DNA from: CAZPLZ01 sp964587525
GTDB lineage: Bacteria; Oederibacteriota; CAKKQC01
Direction of reading: 5' to 3'
Assembly (NCBI GenBank): GCA_964587525.1
Contig: CAZPLZ010000113.1
Location: forward strand, 1 to 10,930
DNA: 10,930 nucleotides
The notes beneath the pieces are model-generated. The model saw only the letters and a list, made by a program, of their open reading frames with translations. It ran no database searches and had not been told where the DNA came from. The translations under genes and the position numbers were made by a program. The first letter of the stretch is position 1. Each line of letters begins with the position of its first letter. Shown here piece after piece: positions 5,861-10,930 of this stretch.

Positions 5861-6673
5861 TTGAGCGAGATCCCCGAGCTGTTTAGCCTGAAGAATCGCA
5901 AGGCAGTGGTGCTCGGTGGCGCCGGGGTGCTTGGCTCGACTATTGCCGCCGGGCTGGGCCGGGCGGGGGCCACCGTCGTGATCGCGGACCGCCAGAATTA
6001 TGAGGCCGCGACGGCGCGCCTGACGGAAGCGAAGATCGATGCCAGGGGCCTTTTCGTAGACGCGCTGGACAGGAAGAGCCTGGAGGACGTGGCCGGAAAG
6101 GTGGGGAGGGTGGACATCCTCGTGAACGCGGTTGGCGGAAACATGAAGGAGGCGACCACGTCGCCGGAGAAGGGTTTCTTCGACCTGCCCCGGGAAGGCA
6201 TGGAGAAGGTGATGGCTCTCAACCTTTTGGGCGGGGCGATCCTGCCGTGCCAGGCGTTCGGCAGGGTGATGGCGGGGAACCCCGAGGGCGGCTCCATCAT
6301 CAATATCTCCTCCATGAACGCGCTGCGGCCACTCACGCGGATTCCCGGATACTCGGCCGCCAAGGCTGCGGTGAGCAACTTCACGCAGTGGCTGGCGGTT
6401 CACATCGCACAGGAGCACAACAAGGAGCTCCGCGTGAACGCGATCGCGCCGGGTTTCTTCCTGACCGAGCAGAACCGCTTCCTGCTCACGACACAGCAAG
6501 GGGAGCTGACGGACCGCGGGAAGACGATCATCGCCCACACGCCTTTGGGGCGGTTCGGGGAGCCGGACGAACTGGTCGGCGTGTGTGTGTGGCTCGCCTC
6601 GGACGCTTCCCGGTTCGTGACCGGCACCGTCGTGGTCATCGACGGAGGCTTCAACGCATTCTCTGGCGTGTAG
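5861..6673 (+). CDS. Short-chain dehydrogenase/reductase, D-mannonate oxidoreductase type
   Basis: A cytoplasmic NAD(P)-dependent oxidoreductase of the classical SDR family, 270 residues. Nucleotide site GGAGVLG at 19-25, with D43 at the end of the second strand (VVIADRQ), which favours NAD(H). Catalytic S151 in INISSMNA, and Y164 and K168 in GYSAAKA. The blocks FFDL, LNLLG, ISSMNAxxPLTRIPxYSAAKAAxSNFTQWLAVH, VNAIAPGFFLTEQNR and the ending GGFNAFSGV match the SDR subfamily annotated as D-mannonate oxidoreductase (fructuronate to mannonate). Exact substrate remains inferred. The start is TTG 5861, giving MSEIPELFSLKNRKAVVLGG, the family's usual N-terminus; no ATG or GTG is available before the nucleotide site. 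A TTG at 5804 inside the previous gene would add an unlikely Cys/Ser-rich leader. No Shine-Dalgarno is visible, and the gene lies 10 bases after the previous stop, so coupling is likely. Confidence 0.88.
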   Translation: MSEIPELFSLKNRKAVVLGGAGVLGSTIAAGLGRAGATVVIADRQNYEAATARLTEAKIDARGLFVDALDRKSLEDVAGKVGRVDILVNAVGGNMKEATTSPEKGFFDLPREGMEKVMALNLLGGAILPCQAFGRVMAGNPEGGSIINISSMNALRPLTRIPGYSAAKAAVSNFTQWLAVHIAQEHNKELRVNAIAPGFFLTEQNRFLLTTQQGELTDRGKTIIAHTPLGRFGEPDELVGVCVWLASDASRFVTGTVVVIDGGFNAFSGV

Positions 6674-6686
6674 CTTCAAGAGACTA

Positions 6687-6729
6687 CTCCCTCACCCTTC
6701 CCGGGGGAGAGGGTTAGGGTGAGAGGGAG
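6687..6729. repeat. intergenic palindromic repeat, copy 2
   Basis: Outer arms CTCCCTCACCCT (6687-6698) and AGGGTGAGAGGGAG (6716-6729) pair apart from a two-base AG bulge. The inner part TCCCGGGGGAGAGGG repeats the core of copy 1 at 2694-2733 with a shortened left arm. It fills most of the 70-base gap between the SDR and hydroxyacid dehydrogenase genes. No T-tract follows; it may stabilise mRNA ends or act as a weak transcription barrier. Confidence 0.78.
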
Positions 6730-6734
6730 AACTT

Positions 6735-6738
6735 GGAG
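6735..6738 (+). promoter_or_regulatory. Shine-Dalgarno GGAG supporting TTG 6744
   Basis: GGAG lies 5 bases before TTG 6744, directly after repeat copy 2. It supports the unusual TTG start of the hydroxyacid dehydrogenase gene, which has no in-frame ATG until well inside the substrate-binding domain. Confidence 0.6.
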
Positions 6739-6743
6739 TTGCT

Positions 6744-7769
6744 TTGACCAGGCCTAAAATTACAATCGTCAATTCCAGCAGCTTTGGGGTCCACTTCCCT
6801 GAACACTTAAGGCGCCTGAAAACACTTGGCCACGTTCGCCATCTTAAAGTCAGCCCGCGAATTTCTGGAGAGCGGCTTGCGGGGAAACTTCAGGGATGTC
6901 AGGCCGTCGTGGCCAGCGTGCAGCCTGCGTACGACGCGGCGTTCTTTCGCCAGAACCGGGATGTAATTCTCGTGGCCCGGCACGGCATCGGGATCAACAA
7001 CGTGGACGTTGAAGCGGCGACCCGGCATGGGGTCCTGGTCACCAAAGTGCCTGGCGTGGTGGAGCGCCAGGCCATGGCTGAGCACACCATCGCGCTGATG
7101 CTGGCCGTGGCCAGGCGGGTTCTGCCCGCGCACACGGCAGTGGCGCGCGGGCGCTGGTCTGATCGGGCACACTTTGTCGGGCTCGAACTGCGGAAGCGTG
7201 TGGTGGGGCTGATCGGATTCGGCAATATCGGCAGCCAGGTGGGAAAAATCCTGTCCAGGGGTTTCGGCGCGAGCGTGCTGGCCTTTGATCCCGGGGTCGC
7301 TCGCCGGCGAATCAAGCGAGGCGGCGCCCGGCCGGTCCCGCTGCGGAACCTGCTCGCTCAAGCGGACGTTATTTCCTTGCATGCTTCCCTGAATTCCAGC
7401 AGCCGCCACATCCTGAATGGGGCGGCTCTCAGGCGGATGAAACGCGGAGTACTCATCGTCAATACCGGGCGGGGTGAGCTGATTGATGAACGGGCCCTCC
7501 TCCGGCAGCTGCGATCGGGCAAGGTGGCCGGGCTAGGTGTGGATGTGGTCACCGATGAGCCGGCCGGCCGCGGGCACGGTTTTCTGCGGCATCCCAACGT
7601 GATCGTTGTGCCGCACATCGGAGCGTACACCGGGGAGTGCCTTAAGGCCATGGGAGACAAGATAGTGAATGATCTTAAAGACGTGCTTAGGCGCCGGCGC
7701 CGTCCGGCTGAGCTTGTGAATCCTGAAGTCTGGCGCAGTCCGCGTTTGAGGTTCAGGCGTTGGCGCTGA
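6744..7769 (+). CDS. D-isomer-specific 2-hydroxyacid dehydrogenase (phosphoglycerate dehydrogenase / 2-ketogluconate reductase-like)
   Basis: A cytoplasmic NAD(P)H-dependent enzyme that interconverts 2-keto acids and D-2-hydroxyacids; 341 residues, a usual length. The substrate-binding half includes RHGIGINNVDVEAA at about 89-102. The Rossmann half carries GFGNIG at 158-163. The catalytic triad is complete: R243 in VNTGRGELID, E272 in VTDEPAG, H291 in VPHIGAYTGE. There is no C-terminal ACT domain as in many SerA proteins, and no serine-pathway neighbour, so serine synthesis is less likely. Next to a gluconokinase-like gene, a 2-ketogluconate or related 2-ketoaldonate reductase role is plausible but inferred. 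The start is TTG 6744 with GGAG 5 bases upstream. The C-terminus is rich in Arg and overlaps the kinase gene by 10 bases, implying translational coupling. Confidence 0.87.
   Translation: MTRPKITIVNSSSFGVHFPEHLRRLKTLGHVRHLKVSPRISGERLAGKLQGCQAVVASVQPAYDAAFFRQNRDVILVARHGIGINNVDVEAATRHGVLVTKVPGVVERQAMAEHTIALMLAVARRVLPAHTAVARGRWSDRAHFVGLELRKRVVGLIGFGNIGSQVGKILSRGFGASVLAFDPGVARRRIKRGGARPVPLRNLLAQADVISLHASLNSSSRHILNGAALRRMKRGVLIVNTGRGELIDERALLRQLRSGKVAGLGVDVVTDEPAGRGHGFLRHPNVIVVPHIGAYTGECLKAMGDKIVNDLKDVLRRRRRPAELVNPEVWRSPRLRFRRWR
7748..7751 (+). promoter_or_regulatory. Shine-Dalgarno GAGG supporting TTG 7760
   Basis: GAGG lies 8 bases before TTG 7760, inside the last codons of the upstream dehydrogenase. 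It supports TTG as the kinase start; no ATG or GTG lies between it and the conserved DVGTTSTK block. Confidence 0.5.
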
Positions 7770-9220
7770 TCCTGGCCGCTGACGTCGGCACCACCAGCAC
7801 CAAGGCGGGGGTGATCAACGAGCGGGGCGCCGTCCTGTCCTTCGGGGAGGCGCCGAACCGGATCCGGAAGGGAGAGCCGGGCGCGGCGGAGCATGACCCG
7901 GAGCAGCTCTACCGGACCTTGACGGACCTGTGCCGGAAAGTTGCGCGCCGCCACGCGAAGCATATCGAGGCGGTGGTCCTCTCGGGATACCAGCTCGGAC
8001 TTCTGCCGCTGGACAGCCGGATGAAGCCGCTCATGGGGATCATGACCCTGCTCGATATCCGGGCGCAGCGAACATTCCTGCTCTTGCGGGGACGCTGCAA
8101 TCCCCGGAGGTTGTACCGGGTGACCGGCTGTCCTCCGTATTCGCAGTACCCGCTGGCCAAGGTGTTCTGGCTCAAGCGGACGCGGCCCCGGCTGTTTCGC
8201 AGGGCAAGATACTTCACCGGTGCGAAAGATTATCTGGCTCTACGACTCACCGGGGTGTTGGCTTCCGAGGCCAGTTTGAGCTCTGCCACGCAGATGCTGG
8301 ACATCAGGCAAGGGCGCTGGGATGCGCGGGCCATGCGCCTGGTGGGACTCGACCACCGCAGGCTGCCGCCCATCGTGCCTTCTGACCGGCCGCTCGGCCG
8401 CCTGACCGCTCAGGCCGCCGCCCGGATGGGGCTCTCCCGCGATGTGGTGGTGGTTCCCGGGGCCTACGATGCAGCCGCCCTGATTTTGGGCATCGGTGGG
8501 CTCCAGGCTGGCGTCGGCGCGGTCAACCTGGGAACGACGGCGATGTTCCGCGTCATGGCGCCCCGGCCGGTCTTTGACCGGGTTGGCAACATGCGCCTCC
8601 AGACGTATCGCTTTGACCACAAGCGCTGGCTGGCCGGCGGCGGCATCAACAATGCGGGCAACGTACGGGAGTGGATGGCCAGGCGATTCGGCCTGGGAAC
8701 GGAGGCGCAGCTTGATCCGCTGGCCAGCAGGGTACCCCGGGGGGCGGAAGGACTGTTCTTTTTGCCGTATTTTACGGGCGAGCGCGATCCGCGCATCGGC
8801 AGTTTTGCCTCCGGGGCGATGGTCGGATTGCGGGCGCATCACACCCTGGGGCACCTGGCGCTGGCCATGCTGGAAGGGATCTGCTACACGGTCCGTATGG
8901 TCCGGGACGCTCTCAAGGAAAACGGCGTGCGGGTCCGGAAGATCCGCGTTGGCGGCGGCGGGGCCCGGTCCCGCCTCTGGGTTCAGGTGCTGGCGGACAT
9001 GCTGAACATTCCAGTCCTGACCACCGCCACCCGGTATCCCTCCCTGGTGGGCAGCGCCATGCTTGGGTTTGTGGCGACCCGGCGGTACGCGAGCCTGGAA
9101 GAGGCTGGAAGACGGATGATACGGGCCGGATCCGGGGTGCGCCCGATCAAAGCGCATGCCGCGGTGTATGACCGGGGAATGGCCGCCTACGTCTCCCTGA
9201 TCCACAAGCTGTTCGGATAG
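7760..9220 (+). CDS. FGGY-family carbohydrate kinase (gluconokinase/xylulokinase-like)
   Basis: A cytoplasmic ATP-dependent sugar kinase of 486 residues, normal for the FGGY family. Domain 1 opens with the phosphate-binding block DVGTTSTK (D8-K15). The catalytic base is predicted as D237 in VPGAYDAAALILG. Domain 2 shows GAVNLGTTAMFRV, GGGINNAGNVREW (from 293) and the adenosine-site glycine run GGGGAR at 398-403 followed by SRLWVQVLADMLNIPV. The GG-INN-G block next to a WL-GG turn resembles FGGY gluconokinases more than xylulokinases, so phosphorylation of gluconate or a related aldonate is the best guess; a ketose or polyol remains possible. Start TTG 7760 overlaps the previous gene by 10 bases. 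Neighbouring dehydrogenases support a small sugar-acid pathway. No transporter or aldolase is present in the window. Confidence 0.87.
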   Translation: MALILAADVGTTSTKAGVINERGAVLSFGEAPNRIRKGEPGAAEHDPEQLYRTLTDLCRKVARRHAKHIEAVVLSGYQLGLLPLDSRMKPLMGIMTLLDIRAQRTFLLLRGRCNPRRLYRVTGCPPYSQYPLAKVFWLKRTRPRLFRRARYFTGAKDYLALRLTGVLASEASLSSATQMLDIRQGRWDARAMRLVGLDHRRLPPIVPSDRPLGRLTAQAAARMGLSRDVVVVPGAYDAAALILGIGGLQAGVGAVNLGTTAMFRVMAPRPVFDRVGNMRLQTYRFDHKRWLAGGGINNAGNVREWMARRFGLGTEAQLDPLASRVPRGAEGLFFLPYFTGERDPRIGSFASGAMVGLRAHHTLGHLALAMLEGICYTVRMVRDALKENGVRVRKIRVGGGGARSRLWVQVLADMLNIPVLTTATRYPSLVGSAMLGFVATRRYASLEEAGRRMIRAGSGVRPIKAHAAVYDRGMAAYVSLIHKLFG

Positions 9221-9227
9221 CCGCACC

Positions 9228-10930
9228 ATGCCCGACAGACCATCACGATTGCTGGCCCGGCTCTCCTGGTTTGCCCTGTTGGCTCTCTGCGCGCTTCCGC
9301 TGGTATTCCCGGAAGCCCTCCAGAAAGCGGGATGGCTGTCCGTCACGGCCGATGACGGCGTCAACACTCCCCAGTGGACATTTTTCTTGGTGGTCGGGGC
9401 GGCGGGGCTGGCAGCCTGCTGGGCGTCCGGAGGCCTGTCCTGGCTTCGCCGCAGTCCGTTGCGGGCGCCGCTGCTGGCGGTGGCGGTGGCAGCCGTCGTG
9501 CTGCCGCTAACGGCCTTCAGGATTTCCACCGCGGTGGCAAATTCTCTAGGAACGCTTGCGGGAGTTTCCGCCGCCTGCCTGGCGGCGGTCTGGCTGGGTT
9601 CCGCCGGCCGGCTGCGTGCGCTTGTTGTGCTGCTGCTGGCCGTCAATATGCTGGTGGCGTTCTACGGGCTGCTTCAATATTCCGGACATGATGTTTTCGG
9701 TTTCCGTTGGGCGTACTCCTTTGGTGGACAGCGCCCGCATGCGACGCTGGGCAACCCCAACTTCCTGGCGGGACATTTTGCAACCCTGGCTCCCTGGGCG
9801 GCCGTCATGTTTCTGGCCTCACGGATTCCGATTGAAAAGGCGATGTGGTTCCTGGTTTCGCTCGCGTGGCTGTGGCTGATTCTGGTCTCCCAGACCCGCG
9901 GCGCCTGGATCGCTAGTGCGGCCGCTTTCGCCTGGTTGGGATGGGCCCACTGGAATTTCGACCGGCAGTGGATGGCCGCCCAGCGCAACTGGCTGACGGC
10001 GCTTGCGATCCTGGCGGTGCTCACCGGCGTTGGAGCCGCGATCATGAACCCGGAACTGGCTGCGCGCCTTCGCGACCCTGGGAATTTTGGACAGTTTGCC
10101 AAGCGATACGCCTCTGCGAAAGGAGTGCTCCTGATCTGGCGGGAACATCCGCTGACGGGCGTCGGACCAGGATGCTTCAAGCACGGGTTTGGGAAGTACA
10201 TGGCCCGGGCGATGCCGGTGACAGAGGAGAAGCAATTCGTCCGCACCTTTTCAGAAAGCAATGTACACTGCGACTTCCTACAGATCCTGTGCGAAACCGG
10301 GGTGGCGGGATTCGGGATCTTTGTCTGGCTTTTGCTCACAGCGATTCGCGTCTTGCTTTCCGCGCGCAAGTCCTCACCGTATCTCTCCAACGCCTTGCTG
10401 GCTGGCGGTATCGGATTGGCGATCCACGGTTCCTTCAGCTTTCCGCTGCAGATTGCGCCGACCGTGTTTTTGTTCTGGCTGGGGATTGGATTGGCGGCCC
10501 GGCCGCCAGAGCGTGGGGAAATAATGACGCCACAGGCTTGGGTCCCTCGCGGACCGGGCGTTCACGGGATCGCGGGCTTAGGAGCCCTGGTCGTTGCTTT
10601 GCTGGGCGCGTTGATCCTTGCGGCCAGTTTCTACAGCCGCTATGGCAAGATGCTGATGGATCATAGTCTCTGGATCCCATCACATCAGGAATACATGAAG
10701 GGAATGCACGTGAACTGGGATGACCGGCGGGAAGCGTTCTTTGCAGCGGCCATGCTGTTCCAGAGCGGCAAACACCTGGAATCGGTGGCGCTCTTTGAGC
10801 GGGAGATCGCACAAAACCCCTATTACATGGACGGCCACACGAACCTGGGCAGTGCGCTGGGAATCATCGGCAATGTCGAGGGGGCGGAGCGGGCGATCCG
10901 GCGCGCCATAGAGCTCAATCCCGCCTATGC
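9228..10930 (+). CDS. O-antigen ligase (Wzy_C) family membrane protein with C-terminal TPR (partial, no stop in window)
   Basis: An open frame of 567 complete codons from ATG 9228 to the window edge. The hydrophobic N-terminal region of about 420 residues has roughly ten or more membrane segments. Family blocks include ATLGNPNFLAGHF, SQTRGAW at 221-227 with R224, REHPLTGVGPG ending at 315, and ESNVHCDFLQILCETGVAGFG with H347, matching the Wzy_C pattern of a large periplasmic loop with a key His before a Leu-Gln and a Glu-x-Gly-x-x-Gly. Such proteins ligate or polymerise undecaprenyl-linked glycans on the outer face of the inner membrane. From about residue 490 a soluble tail begins, with TPR-like helices ending NPYYMDGHTNLGSALGIIGN and AIELNP; more repeats may follow beyond the window. 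The gene starts 7 bases after the kinase stop, with no clear Shine-Dalgarno, so it probably belongs to the same transcript. Polymerase, ligase and pilin-glycosylating ligase cannot be told apart here. Confidence 0.85.
   Translation, partial: MPDRPSRLLARLSWFALLALCALPLVFPEALQKAGWLSVTADDGVNTPQWTFFLVVGAAGLAACWASGGLSWLRRSPLRAPLLAVAVAAVVLPLTAFRISTAVANSLGTLAGVSAACLAAVWLGSAGRLRALVVLLLAVNMLVAFYGLLQYSGHDVFGFRWAYSFGGQRPHATLGNPNFLAGHFATLAPWAAVMFLASRIPIEKAMWFLVSLAWLWLILVSQTRGAWIASAAAFAWLGWAHWNFDRQWMAAQRNWLTALAILAVLTGVGAAIMNPELAARLRDPGNFGQFAKRYASAKGVLLIWREHPLTGVGPGCFKHGFGKYMARAMPVTEEKQFVRTFSESNVHCDFLQILCETGVAGFGIFVWLLLTAIRVLLSARKSSPYLSNALLAGGIGLAIHGSFSFPLQIAPTVFLFWLGIGLAARPPERGEIMTPQAWVPRGPGVHGIAGLGALVVALLGALILAASFYSRYGKMLMDHSLWIPSHQEYMKGMHVNWDDRREAFFAAAMLFQSGKHLESVALFEREIAQNPYYMDGHTNLGSALGIIGNVEGAERAIRRAIELNPAY

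Noticed and set aside
5777..6679. Antisense open frame of about 300 codons opposite the SDR gene
   Set aside because: The + strand carries a complete SDR with all catalytic residues; the antisense product has no family features and is His/Arg-rich as expected of a GC-rich shadow.
8240..9646. Long antisense open frame (about 468 codons) opposite the FGGY kinase and the ligase start
   Set aside because: It mirrors codon bias of well-supported + strand genes, spans two of them and the gap between, and its translation is low-complexity Pro/Gln/Arg-rich with no recognisable motif.
1..10930. Defence system, mobile element genes, CRISPR array, tRNA or rRNA
   Set aside because: No transposase, integrase, nuclease or toxin-like product, no regularly spaced direct repeats and no tRNA-like cloverleaf sequence was seen on either strand by eye.

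Overview
The window is GC-rich bacterial DNA with every supported gene on the + strand. Envelope genes (a probable outer-membrane protein C-terminus, lipid-linked-sugar glycosyltransferases and an O-antigen-ligase-like protein) point to a Gram-negative-type cell. The species cannot be told from the sequence. An intergenic repeat of the CCCTCACCCT / GGGGGAGAGGG type occurs more than once; from memory such repeats are common in several GC-rich proteobacterial and uncultured lineages, but they do not fix the taxon.

Layout: bases 1-62 are the last 19 codons of an upstream gene ending in an aromatic beta-strand-like tail. A 103-base gap with a possible promoter leads to a complete two-domain glutamine-dependent NAD+ synthetase (166-1821). 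After 70 bases comes a GT2 glycosyltransferase of the polyprenyl-phosphate-sugar synthase type (1892-2674). A 100-base gap holding a perfect hairpin repeat, a purine-rich tract with four AAGGAG boxes and a possible 15-codon leader ORF precedes a five-repeat membrane protein related to CmpX-like mechanosensitive channel proteins (2775-4283). Ten bases later starts a GT-C (GT39/PMT-like) integral membrane glycosyltransferase (4294-5850).

Three cytoplasmic sugar-acid enzymes follow: a short-chain dehydrogenase of the D-mannonate oxidoreductase type (5861-6673), a D-isomer-specific 2-hydroxyacid dehydrogenase (6744-7769) and an FGGY kinase resembling gluconokinases (7760-9220). All three appear to start with TTG. 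Seven bases later an O-antigen-ligase (Wzy_C) family protein with a C-terminal TPR starts (9228) and runs off the end of the window.

Working model (inference): the GT2 enzyme loads a sugar on a polyprenyl phosphate, the GT-C enzyme uses such a donor outside the inner membrane, and the ligase-like protein joins or polymerises glycans. The dehydrogenase/dehydrogenase/kinase trio either handles a hexonate (for example 2-ketogluconate to gluconate to 6-phosphogluconate) or supplies a sugar precursor to the envelope genes around it. No defence system, mobile-element gene, CRISPR array or RNA gene was seen. The most unusual structural observation is that a half-copy of the intergenic repeat appears to lie in frame inside nadE, at the junction between its two domains.
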